A stretch of 64,000 nt of DNA, from the NCBI GenBank assembly GCA_024695625.1, contig JAILHV010000064.1, positions 25,084 to 89,083 on the forward strand, read 5' to 3'. Numbering within the stretch: the stretch's first letter is position 1; each line of letters begins with the position of its first letter. The notes below the pieces were generated by a model. It saw only the letters and a list, made by a program, of their open reading frames with translations. It was not told where the DNA came from and did no database searches. The DNA is from Treponema sp. Lineage in GTDB: Bacteria; Spirochaetota; Spirochaetia; Treponematales; Treponemataceae. The translations under genes and the position numbers were made by a program. This document shows positions 27,342 through 36,268 of this stretch, piece by piece.

Positions 27342-29366
27342 GTGGGGGCCTATAAAAAAAGTATGGGTATTTTAAATATTTGCATGGAACTGTCTTTAAA
27401 AGATGACGGTGCATTGTCTGATTCAGAGTGGGAAGACAGCTACCAGGGCATTCTAAAGCAGTTTCTGACATTTCTATATTCTCATCCAAAGATTCCTTTT
27501 GCATTTTCATTTACAGGACCGCAGCTTGAATTCCTTCAGTATACACATCCTGAAGCAATGGAAATTTTGGGCGAAATAATAAGCCGCAAGCAGGGTGAGG
27601 TTCTAGGCGGAGGCTTTTACACTCCGGTGTTTCCACTGCTTTTTCCCGTAGACAGAAGCGGTCAGATAGAAAAAATGAATGCCGCGGTAAGAACCTACGT
27701 TGGAAAAAAGCCGCGCGGTATGACTGTCCTAAAAAGCATCTGGGAGCCAGCCCTTATCATAACCTGCCAATCCTGCGGAATTGAATACATACTGCTTGAT
27801 TCAACCCTAATTCCGGGCATGGCACCATCAGAAAAGAATTCCTTCCTGCCATTCATCACAAACATGCAGGGCAAGACGCTAAAGGTAATTCCCTTTTATA
27901 ATGACCTTAAACCAGAGTCAGACCAAAGTGCTTCATCGTGGATTGAAGGCTTGCAAAAAAAATCCCAGGCAAAGGATTCAACCTTGGCAACAATTGCATC
28001 CATGTCTTTTTCGCTAAGGGAAATAGGAGAATTGCTGAATTCCGGCTTTTTTGATGAATTGAATTCCCTTGTTACAGAAAAAAAACTTGAATGCTCACAG
28101 TTGAATTTGCCTCAGCTCTACCTAAAATCTGCAAGAGAGTATTCAAGCGCATACATTCCTTCCGGCATGGCAGAAAGCCTTTCCCGCTGGACAAAAAAAA
28201 GATATACAAGTTCAAGCGGAAACCTTTTTGGCCGGACATTCTACGACTACCTGAATGTTTATCCCATGGTAAAAAAACTCTACGACCGCATAATGTACAT
28301 CAGTATGCTAATTTCCCAGACCCACGGAGCAGATAAAATCCGCAAAAAGGCAGCCCAGGAAAAACTTTGGGAAGCAGAATCCGGCTTCAACTTTATCTGC
28401 TGCAGTACAGGTCTTCCGGCTCCAGCGCAAAAAATCCAACATGCATTCAGGCAGCTCAACGAAGCGGAAAAGCTCGTGCGCGAGAGCAAGGAATTCAGGG
28501 AATCCGTTACAAGCTATGACTACAATGCGGACGGTTTGAATGAATATGTGTGCCAGATGGAAAAATACCATGCAGTGATTACGCCAAGGGGTGGGCAAAT
28601 TGCAGAACTTGACCTTGTCAACTCGGGCTCTAACTATGCCGCAAACCTTTCAAGAGTCAAGCAGTATGACCTTGCAGACGATTCCTACAACCGCGGTATT
28701 TTTGTTGAGCATCTTTTTGAAAACAAGGATTTTGCTGATTTCCTAGATTTTAAGCCCATAAAGAATGACTGTTTCTGCAACTCAAATTTTAGCGAAGTAA
28801 AGTTCGACGGAAAGAGAAGGGAACTCCAGCTTGAATCCAAGGCTCTTTTCTCTTCGCTAAAAGTGCCTGTAAAGCTCTGCAAGAACTACATAATAACTTC
28901 AAACGGCTTTATCGTGCAGTACATACTTAAAAACGAAAGCCCATTTCCAGTCAAGGGTGTTTTTGCAGTAGAGATGAATCTTTCCCAGACTGATTTTTCA
29001 TCAAGGGTTACAGATGGGACTGAAAGGCAGTATGGTGTAGAAATGATTTTTAGAGGAAGCAGACAGAACATTCCTACCGGTACGCCATTCCACGCCAAAA
29101 ATTCTTTGGAAAAAGGCGGGCTTTCCCTTTTGCAAATTACGGATAATCCGGAAAAAACGCTTATACTCTTTGAACCGAATGAAGAATCAGGCATTCTGCT
29201 GAACACGATAAATTTCTGCGGACGTGGTGACGGACAAAGCACGGGTAACGACTCATCCACGCTCTCTGTCCAGTTCTACTGGGAAATAGACATGGCACCA
29301 GCCCGGGCAATGGAAAAAACAATAAACCTGAGCATAATATCGCAAAAGAAAAAGAGCGGGTTCTAG
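27342..29366 (+). CDS. GH57-like / DUF1926-like protein, predicted catalytically inactive (start could be ATG 27363)
   Basis: 674 aa; FTGPQLEFL, GGGFYTPVFPLLFPVDRSGQIEKMNAAV, SIWEPALIITCQSCGIEYILLDS align with GH57 4-alpha-glucanotransferases. Confidence 0.75.
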   Translation: MGAYKKSMGILNICMELSLKDDGALSDSEWEDSYQGILKQFLTFLYSHPKIPFAFSFTGPQLEFLQYTHPEAMEILGEIISRKQGEVLGGGFYTPVFPLLFPVDRSGQIEKMNAAVRTYVGKKPRGMTVLKSIWEPALIITCQSCGIEYILLDSTLIPGMAPSEKNSFLPFITNMQGKTLKVIPFYNDLKPESDQSASSWIEGLQKKSQAKDSTLATIASMSFSLREIGELLNSGFFDELNSLVTEKKLECSQLNLPQLYLKSAREYSSAYIPSGMAESLSRWTKKRYTSSSGNLFGRTFYDYLNVYPMVKKLYDRIMYISMLISQTHGADKIRKKAAQEKLWEAESGFNFICCSTGLPAPAQKIQHAFRQLNEAEKLVRESKEFRESVTSYDYNADGLNEYVCQMEKYHAVITPRGGQIAELDLVNSGSNYAANLSRVKQYDLADDSYNRGIFVEHLFENKDFADFLDFKPIKNDCFCNSNFSEVKFDGKRRELQLESKALFSSLKVPVKLCKNYIITSNGFIVQYILKNESPFPVKGVFAVEMNLSQTDFSSRVTDGTERQYGVEMIFRGSRQNIPTGTPFHAKNSLEKGGLSLLQITDNPEKTLILFEPNEESGILLNTINFCGRGDGQSTGNDSSTLSVQFYWEIDMAPARAMEKTINLSIISQKKKSGF

Positions 29367-29386
29367 CGGAAGCTTATTATTATAAC

Positions 29387-30505
29387 CTATCTACCGTGCA
29401 GCTTCTTTAGGGCCTTTTTGTGCCACCAAGCCCTGAGCCTTTCCGCGGCAATATACAAATTGTATGCGGGCAAAAGCTTTACGTCATAGCTTCCGGGTCT
29501 GTGGACTATTGCTCCGCCAAAGCCTGTCTTAAACAGGTAAAGTCCGTGCATGGGGTGCTTTTCGTCTGCGGCTGGAGGCATTCCGTAAAAGTCGTAGACA
29601 GGGCAGCCTGCTTTCTTTGCATCCTGGATTGCGGTCCACTGCAAGAGGTAGGCCGGCATAAGGTTTCTCTTTATGTTTCCGCTTGCACCGTAAAGGTAGA
29701 CTGCTTCCCTGGGGCAGAAAAGGGTTATTATTCCCGCAAGATAGTCATCCTCGTGTTTTGCAAGATAGAGGCTGATTAGGGGCCTTTTTTCGGAAGAGGG
29801 GCATCCCCGCTTAAGCAAATCAATGTAATAAGACTTGTTGTGAAAACTTACACCGTCGCGCTTGCTAGTCTGTTCAAAGAGGGCATAGAACTGGTCAAAG
29901 GCTGCTTCGAAGTCAGAATCCGTAGCAAAATGCCTTGTTACCTTAACGTCTTTTTTTGCTGCCAGGCGTATGTTATAGCGCCACTTGCTCTTCATTGCGC
30001 CAAGAATTTCATCTTCCGTCTTGTCCAAAGAAAGAATTGTCGTGTCCGGCGGCTGAATTGCAACGGGGGCTCTCTTTACGTTTATGCCCTTGCAAATGCT
30101 ATCTGCCTTATTGTTCCATTCGTCCCGCTCTTCGCAGCTTCCAAAATCAACTGCAGGGTCAAAGCGCACGCAGATTGTGTTCTTTGGAAGGTAGGGCTTT
30201 ACGGCTTTTGCAATTGCCTCTAGTGATGAAAGGAATTCCTTTTGCACGGAAAGCTTGTCCTCTGCATCCGGGTATTCTGGTGCCATAGGAACGTAGGCTA
30301 TGCTGAATTTCTTTACCTTAAGTGAAAACTGCCTTACAAGAACCGTCAGCACCTTTTCTGAGCCCAATTCATCCAAAGGAATTTCGCTTTGGAACGAAAT
30401 AGGGGTATAGGAAGAACCTTCTGCCTTAAAATAGTAGGGTTTCCAGCCGTGTTCTCCCTTAAAAGAGGCCCAGAATTCAGTCTGCAAAAATCTTAGGGGC
30501 ATCAT
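29387..30505 (-). CDS. FemAB-family peptidoglycan bridge aminoacyltransferase-like (GNAT) protein
   Basis: 372 aa; LQTEFWASFKGEHGWKPY N-term, MKSKWRYNIRLAAKKDVKV, YLYGASGNIKRNLMPAYLLQWTAIQDAKKAGCPVYDFYGMPP. Confidence 0.85.
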   Translation of the reverse strand: MMPLRFLQTEFWASFKGEHGWKPYYFKAEGSSYTPISFQSEIPLDELGSEKVLTVLVRQFSLKVKKFSIAYVPMAPEYPDAEDKLSVQKEFLSSLEAIAKAVKPYLPKNTICVRFDPAVDFGSCEERDEWNNKADSICKGINVKRAPVAIQPPDTTILSLDKTEDEILGAMKSKWRYNIRLAAKKDVKVTRHFATDSDFEAAFDQFYALFEQTSKRDGVSFHNKSYYIDLLKRGCPSSEKRPLISLYLAKHEDDYLAGIITLFCPREAVYLYGASGNIKRNLMPAYLLQWTAIQDAKKAGCPVYDFYGMPPAADEKHPMHGLYLFKTGFGGAIVHRPGSYDVKLLPAYNLYIAAERLRAWWHKKALKKLHGR

Positions 30506-30509
30506 AAAA

Positions 30510-32822
30510 TCAGTTTACTCCGCCGTTCTTTGCATGCAGGGTTTCAAGAGACTTTCCATTTGCGGTAAGCTTTTTTCCTGCAATCTGAACGCTTCCTTCA
30601 ACCACGTTTATCTGAACCTTAAAGAAATCATCAGCAGAAATCTCTTCCGGTTTGGCGTCTGCCTCTGAAGCACCTTCAAGGATTACCTTTGTTCCAGGAG
30701 CGGCCCAAGGAGCTTCTAGCGGTTCAACACAAGCCTTACCATTTTCATCCTTGTAATCGGCTGCAAGAAGCATTCCGTGGCTTTCTACACCGCGCATGGT
30801 ACGGGGTGCAAGGTTTGCGGCAAGGATTATGTGCTTTCCAAGAAGATCTTCCGGCTTAAGGTATTCGCGAAGGCCAGACTGGATTATGCGGTCTGTTCCG
30901 CTTCCGTCGTCAAGGTGCTCAATGTAAAGCTTTTCTCCTTCCGGATTGTTTTCCACCTTGGTTATCTTTGCAACCTTAAGCTCTATCTTTTCATTAAAGA
31001 ATGCAGCCTGGTCTGCGGCAAGTTCAACAGCCTCTTTCTTCTGCTTTTTTGCCTTTGGCTTTGACTTGTCATCCTGCTTGCGGTCTTTCTGGCTTCCTGC
31101 ATATTTTTCGCGGAAAGCATCTGCTGATTTCTGGTCGAGCGGGGTAAAGTAAACCGCCGTTGAACCTACGGAAGTAAGACCTTCTGTCTGCCCCAGGTTG
31201 CTCCAGTTGAGTCCTCCGCTAACAGCTTCCTCACCAAACTTAGGCTCGCTTATCTTGCAGCCAAGGTAGGAGAGGATTGTCTCCGTAAACTGAGGCATGT
31301 AGGGGTGGGCCATAATCATAAGGTCCTTTATCATGTAGCAAAGGTTGTGAATAAGCTTTGCGGCCTTTTCCGGGTCTTCCGTACGGGTCTTCCAAGGTTC
31401 GCCATCCTGGAAAGCCTTGTTTCCTATGTCTGAAATCTGGAAAATCTGGTGGAAGGCATCCTTCAAATTTGCCCACTCAAGGTTTTCCGTAATTTTTGCT
31501 TCCAAATCACGGATTTTTGCCCACATCTCTTCATCAACAGGGGCATCGGGAATTTTTCCCTCATAATACTTTGTTACGAACAAAAGAGTGCGGTTAACAA
31601 GGTTGCCCAAGTTGCCAATAAGCTCTCCGTTGTATTTTTCGCGGAATTCCTTCCATGTAAACTGATAGTCCTGCTTTTCCGGGCGGTTGTAGAAGATGTA
31701 GAACCTCCACGCATCCGCCTTTATGCCGCTTTCCTTGGCATCGCTTCCAAATACACCCACTCCCTTGCTCTTGGAGAACTTTCCGTCCTCATAGTTAAGG
31801 TATTCAGTAGATGACATGTGGTAGAGCTTTGTCCAGTTGTGGCCTGAACCAATGAGGCTGCAGGGGAATACAACCGTGTGGAAAGGAATGTTGTCTTTTC
31901 CGATGAACTGGAACAAATCAACCGGGGACTTGCCCTTAGCTTCCTCGCTTTCTTCCGGGAGCCACCAGCTCTTGTAGTCAAAAGAAGGCTTTCCTGCTGC
32001 CTTAAGCTCGTCTGACAGCTGCTTGGTAATTGAAATGTAGCCAATCGGAGCATCAAACCATACGTAGAAAACCTTGTTCTCATAGCCTGGCTTTGGAACA
32101 GGAATTCCCCACTTTAAGTCGCGGGTTATGGCCCTTTCGTTAAGACCATCACGTATCCATGCCTTTGTAATATTGACAGCATTTTCTGACCAGCGGCCGT
32201 CCTGGCTTGCCTTTATCATCCATTTGTCAAGGTTCTGGCTGATTGCAGGAAGGTCAATGTAAAGATGCTTTGTCTCGCGCACCTCTGGTGTGTTTGAGCA
32301 AGTGGAGCAGCGGGGTTCCTTTAGTTCAACAGGGTCAAGGAGGGAGCCACACTTTTCGCACTGGTCACCGCGGGCATCCTCATAGCCACACTTTGGACAG
32401 GTTCCGCGCACAAAACGGTCAGCAAGGAACATATTGCAGTGTGTACAGAAGAGCTGCTTGTTTGTGTGTTCCTTGATATAGCCATTTTTATCCAAGTCAA
32501 GGAAAATCTGCTGGGTTATTTCCGTACACTGCTCGTTGGATGTGCGGCCAAATTTGTCAAATGCAATGCAGAACCACTTGTATATTTCATCATGCTGCTT
32601 AAAGTAATAGTCGCAAAGTTCACGGGGAGTCTTTTTTTCTTCAATAGCCCTTGTCTCTGTGGCAGTTCCGTATTCATCAGTTCCGCAGACATACATGGTC
32701 TCATAGCCTCGGCTACGGCAAAAGCGGGCAAAAACGTCTGCGCTAAGCATCTGGATTAAATTTCCCAGATGGGGAATATTGTTTACATAAGGTAATGCGG
32801 ATGTAATTAATCTTCTATTCAT
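30510..32822 (-). CDS. metG: Methionyl-tRNA synthetase
   Basis: 770 aa; ITSALPYVNNIPHLGNL HIGH motif, KFSKSKGVG KMSKS-like, four-Cys zinc knuckle, C-terminal tRNA-binding domain. Confidence 0.96.
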   Translation of the reverse strand: MNRRLITSALPYVNNIPHLGNLIQMLSADVFARFCRSRGYETMYVCGTDEYGTATETRAIEEKKTPRELCDYYFKQHDEIYKWFCIAFDKFGRTSNEQCTEITQQIFLDLDKNGYIKEHTNKQLFCTHCNMFLADRFVRGTCPKCGYEDARGDQCEKCGSLLDPVELKEPRCSTCSNTPEVRETKHLYIDLPAISQNLDKWMIKASQDGRWSENAVNITKAWIRDGLNERAITRDLKWGIPVPKPGYENKVFYVWFDAPIGYISITKQLSDELKAAGKPSFDYKSWWLPEESEEAKGKSPVDLFQFIGKDNIPFHTVVFPCSLIGSGHNWTKLYHMSSTEYLNYEDGKFSKSKGVGVFGSDAKESGIKADAWRFYIFYNRPEKQDYQFTWKEFREKYNGELIGNLGNLVNRTLLFVTKYYEGKIPDAPVDEEMWAKIRDLEAKITENLEWANLKDAFHQIFQISDIGNKAFQDGEPWKTRTEDPEKAAKLIHNLCYMIKDLMIMAHPYMPQFTETILSYLGCKISEPKFGEEAVSGGLNWSNLGQTEGLTSVGSTAVYFTPLDQKSADAFREKYAGSQKDRKQDDKSKPKAKKQKKEAVELAADQAAFFNEKIELKVAKITKVENNPEGEKLYIEHLDDGSGTDRIIQSGLREYLKPEDLLGKHIILAANLAPRTMRGVESHGMLLAADYKDENGKACVEPLEAPWAAPGTKVILEGASEADAKPEEISADDFFKVQINVVEGSVQIAGKKLTANGKSLETLHAKNGGVN

Positions 32823-32879
32823 AGAAGGGTATTATAGTTTGTTTTACCCATCTAGTCAATTAAGCCCCAAGCTCAAAAG

Positions 32880-33983
32880 TCAGGAAACAATCGTTTCTGT
32901 CTTGTTTTTTGCGGCCAGGGCACGCCTGTTAAGGAAATGAACGGTAGAAAAAAGAACAATTATAACGGCATAGGTAACAAGCAGCATAATAAAAGCAGGC
33001 AATCCCTGAAGATAAAGCGCAATGCAGCATGCACAGCATATAAGGGTTTGGAGTAAAAGCAAGATAATAAGAACCTGCTTTGAATTAAAGCCTATGTTCA
33101 TAAGTTTGTGGTGTATGTGTGCGCGGTCAGGGGTCATTATTCCCCTGTGTTCCCGAAGCCTGCGTATAATCGCAGCAAGGCAGTCAATCGTAGGAATGGC
33201 AACAAGATTTATCATGACAAGGAATTTATTGTATTCAAAATTATCACTTGACCTGTAAAGGGGTAAAGCTGCAATCATAAAGCCAAGAAACTGGCTACCG
33301 CCGTCTCCCATAAAAATCTTGGCCTTTGGCTTGTTGTAAAGCAAAAATCCCAAGAGACTGGCAACCAAAAAAAGACATATCGTTGCTGTGTGAGCAACAT
33401 TTCTCGCATAAATTGCCGCAAAGGTAAACGCTATTAATGAAGAAAGTCCTGCGCAAAGCCCGTCAATACCATCTATAAGGTTGAATGAATTGATTACACC
33501 AATTATCCACCCCATTGTTAACAGCAAACTGAATATTTCGGGAATCGCAAAATTTCCTATGTAAGTAAAACGATGATTGGTAAAAACAATTATACAGGCT
33601 GCCATAATCTGAATAAACAACTTGAAAGATGCCCTTAAATTTCTAAAATCATCAATAACACCGAACAAAAAGATTATAAAGCCGGCAAGAACAAATGGTA
33701 TTAAGGATGAGGCAGAGTCATCTTTTATAAACATATAGACTACAGAAGAAACAACAAATCCCGTCACAAATCCAATACTTCCAAGTCTTGGTATATTCCC
33801 ACTGTGAATCTTCCTTTCGTCCAATCGGTCATACCATTTTTCCTTTTTACATATTTTTATTATGATTGGAATAACAACAACAGATATTAAAAACGCAAGG
33901 GCGCAAAGCAACCAGACAACATGGTTTTGCTTAACAAAGAGCAACGTTAAATCTATGAATAATTCCCAACTGTTGTTTTGCAT
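32880..33983 (-). CDS. WecA/MraY-family undecaprenyl-phosphate sugar-1-phosphate transferase
   Basis: 367 aa; IPRLGSIGFVTGF, GVIDDFRNL, NSFNLIDGIDGLCAGLS, IFMGDGGSQFLGF, DRAHIHHKL. Confidence 0.92.
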   Translation of the reverse strand: MQNNSWELFIDLTLLFVKQNHVVWLLCALAFLISVVVIPIIIKICKKEKWYDRLDERKIHSGNIPRLGSIGFVTGFVVSSVVYMFIKDDSASSLIPFVLAGFIIFLFGVIDDFRNLRASFKLFIQIMAACIIVFTNHRFTYIGNFAIPEIFSLLLTMGWIIGVINSFNLIDGIDGLCAGLSSLIAFTFAAIYARNVAHTATICLFLVASLLGFLLYNKPKAKIFMGDGGSQFLGFMIAALPLYRSSDNFEYNKFLVMINLVAIPTIDCLAAIIRRLREHRGIMTPDRAHIHHKLMNIGFNSKQVLIILLLLQTLICCACCIALYLQGLPAFIMLLVTYAVIIVLFSTVHFLNRRALAAKNKTETIVS

Positions 33984-33988
33984 ACTTT

Positions 33989-35113
33989 CTAACCTTCAAA
34001 AGCCGACTTTGCCATCTTTACGACTTCCCTCATATAATCACCGGAACCTTTTTTCATTACAAGAACCTTTCCGTTTTTTACGACAACCGTAACGCCGCTT
34101 ACGCCGCAAAAGGCAACAGGTAAGTCAGAATAGGCAAAATTGTCTTCCCCGCCAACACTAAAGGCATTTTTTTCTCCACTTTTACCAGCATGTTTTTCAA
34201 AAGAATCCCAGCTGCCAACGTCATCCCACTCAAAAGAAGCCATAACGGCAGCCGCCCTGTCTGTCCGCTCCGCAACCGCATTGTCTACAGCAACTGCCGG
34301 TGTCTTGGCATAGGATTCATCCATAAGCTTCCAGTTCTCTATGCAGGAAATTCCCAGAACCCGGTCCTGGGCAGGCAAAGAGCCTCCTGCAAAGTTCTCA
34401 AAAGACTGCCAAACTTCCGGTTCGCATTTTTTTACTTCATTCAAAAAGAAATCATCCGTGAAGGCAAACATGCCGCTGTTCCAATAGTAACAGCCTTCTT
34501 CAAGATATTTCCTTGCAGTCTCAAGATCAGGCTTTTCCTTAAAATTATCTATATTAAAAACGCCTTCATTTCCATCTATGTGAGCCCCAGCCTTTATGTA
34601 GCCGTAGCCTGTCGCTGGAGAAGAGGGTGGAATTGCATAGCAGACAAAATAACCCATCTCTGCCGTCTTTGCAGCCTTAAGACAGTCGCTCAAAAAGCTT
34701 TGGAGAGGTGAAATCAGGTGGTCGCTTGCAAGAGTTAGAATTGTGTGTGCGGAAGAATCAAACATTTCCAGGACTTTACAGGCAAGAACAAGGGGAGCAC
34801 ATGTATGGCGAGGCATAGGCTCTGCCACAATAATCAAGTCCCTAAGGATTTTCTCCCTGTCATTTGTAGAGCTTTTTTCTGCCAAAGAGGCACACTGTTC
34901 TGCCACTCCTTTTACAAGACTGCTTCTGGTAATTACAAGGATTTTTCCTTCAGGCTCAAGCGCAAGGGCCCTCTGTATGGAAGACTGCAAAAAAGAAGGG
35001 CCACCGTCAACCGACAGGAACTGTTTTGGGTTTTCCGGTACAGAAGCAGGCCAAAGACGCTCTCCAATGCCTCCTGCCAGAATTACAATGTCTGTAAAAC
35101 TTTTTTCACCCAT
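33989..35113 (-). CDS. manC: Mannose-1-phosphate guanylyltransferase
   Basis: 374 aa; VILAGGIGERLWPAS, DHLI, NIDNFKEKPDLETARKYLEEGCYYWNSGMFAF. Confidence 0.92.
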   Translation of the reverse strand: MGEKSFTDIVILAGGIGERLWPASVPENPKQFLSVDGGPSFLQSSIQRALALEPEGKILVITRSSLVKGVAEQCASLAEKSSTNDREKILRDLIIVAEPMPRHTCAPLVLACKVLEMFDSSAHTILTLASDHLISPLQSFLSDCLKAAKTAEMGYFVCYAIPPSSPATGYGYIKAGAHIDGNEGVFNIDNFKEKPDLETARKYLEEGCYYWNSGMFAFTDDFFLNEVKKCEPEVWQSFENFAGGSLPAQDRVLGISCIENWKLMDESYAKTPAVAVDNAVAERTDRAAAVMASFEWDDVGSWDSFEKHAGKSGEKNAFSVGGEDNFAYSDLPVAFCGVSGVTVVVKNGKVLVMKKGSGDYMREVVKMAKSAFEG

Positions 35114-35230
35114 AAAAAAACAAAACTCCTGCGTTATTTACTTATTCTATTATAAGCATAAATCAACATTTGTCAAACATGGAATTTAGGCATTTTTATA
35201 TTGCGGCACTTTTTTATGCAGTCCACAAGT

Positions 35231-35340
35231 CTTTTACGCTGCCAAAAGCCCCTATACTGTGGCGCTTGCGGGGTTCCGGCTTTCGCCTCCATTGCCTGCG
35301 GCAACCCGCCTATGGCGGGCCCCTCCAGTGCCTGCCGTGC
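35231..35340 (-). repeat. Copy E of dispersed structured intergenic repeat (GGCACTGGAGGGGC type)
   Basis: Minus strand: GGCAGGCACTGGAGGGGC-CCGCCATAGGCGGG-TTGCCGCAGGCAATGGAG-GCGAAAGCCGGAACCCCGCAAGCGCCACAGTATAGGGGC. Confidence 0.75.
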
Positions 35341-35428
35341 TTGATTTAGCCTAACAAACTTGCACAAATAATTATCCAACAAGCAAAAAAGGGCAGGCCG
35401 TATTTAACGACATGCCCTTTTGCAAAAA

Positions 35429-36169
35429 CTAGCTAAGCTTCTTAAAGAAGAAGGAGCAGAACGTCTTAATCCTGTTCATGAACGAAGTTTCCACGCGGTC
35501 GCGCAAGAAGAAAACGCTCGGTGCATCAACAGCGCCAATTCCGTAGAGAACCCAGTAGTCACCCTCGCGGAAGATTGTTACGATTGACTTCATGCATTTT
35601 TTGTCCACGCACTTAATTTTGTCATCGTAGCGCAGTACGTTCAAGTTGGTGCTTTCATAGTAGAAGTAGTCAGAAGCCGTTTCCGTGTCAATTTTTGTGT
35701 TTATAATGCCAAAAGGAGACATTTCAAGGTCAGCGGTGGCATGCTGCTGGTTTCCGGCCGTAGTAAAAGAGGTGATTTTTGCGCTGGAATACAGGTCAAA
35801 CCACTTCTTGTGGCGCTCTGAATAATATGGAATTCCCGCATAGGAAGGAATGTCCATAACAAGCGTCTTGAATTTTTCAACAAGGTTTTCATGCCCTGCG
35901 TAAGGGTAGATCTGGATTACTTCAGCAAGATAAGAAGGCTTTAGGTCTTTTGCAGACTTCATGGCCTTCTGGGCACCAACATTTGAAGAATTCAAGCTGA
36001 AATATTTTGTTCCCTTTAAATTCCTTATGACAGTCTTTCCGTTTTCCAGGTTTGCCTTCTGGGCTTCAGTGAGGTTTGAATTGAATACAGACGGCAGTGC
36101 AGTTGCCGCGGAGAATGTAATAAAAGCCATTGCAAATATGGCGGCTGATTTTTTTGTAAGTATACGCAT
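35429..36169 (-). CDS. Hypothetical exported protein
   Basis: 246 aa; signal peptide KKSAAIFAMAFITFSAATALP. Confidence 0.6.
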   Translation of the reverse strand: MRILTKKSAAIFAMAFITFSAATALPSVFNSNLTEAQKANLENGKTVIRNLKGTKYFSLNSSNVGAQKAMKSAKDLKPSYLAEVIQIYPYAGHENLVEKFKTLVMDIPSYAGIPYYSERHKKWFDLYSSAKITSFTTAGNQQHATADLEMSPFGIINTKIDTETASDYFYYESTNLNVLRYDDKIKCVDKKCMKSIVTIFREGDYWVLYGIGAVDAPSVFFLRDRVETSFMNRIKTFCSFFFKKLS

Positions 36170-36200
36170 GGTTTTCCTCCATCATATATTTATATTTCAT

Positions 36201-36229
36201 TTGTGTAAACCACAAAATCATGGTATAAT
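36201..36229 (+). promoter_or_regulatory. Candidate promoter for aminotransferase with overlapping inverted repeat TTTGTG-N5-CACAAA
   Basis: TTGTGT (36201-36206) - 17 bp - TATAAT (36224-36229); inverted repeat 36200-36216. Confidence 0.5.
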
Positions 36230-36268
36230 TACATAAAAATAATTTTTTTACAAAAAAAGGAGCGCTTT

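Noticed and set aside
35173-35382. 69-aa minus-strand ORF
   Set aside because: Translation of repeat copy E.
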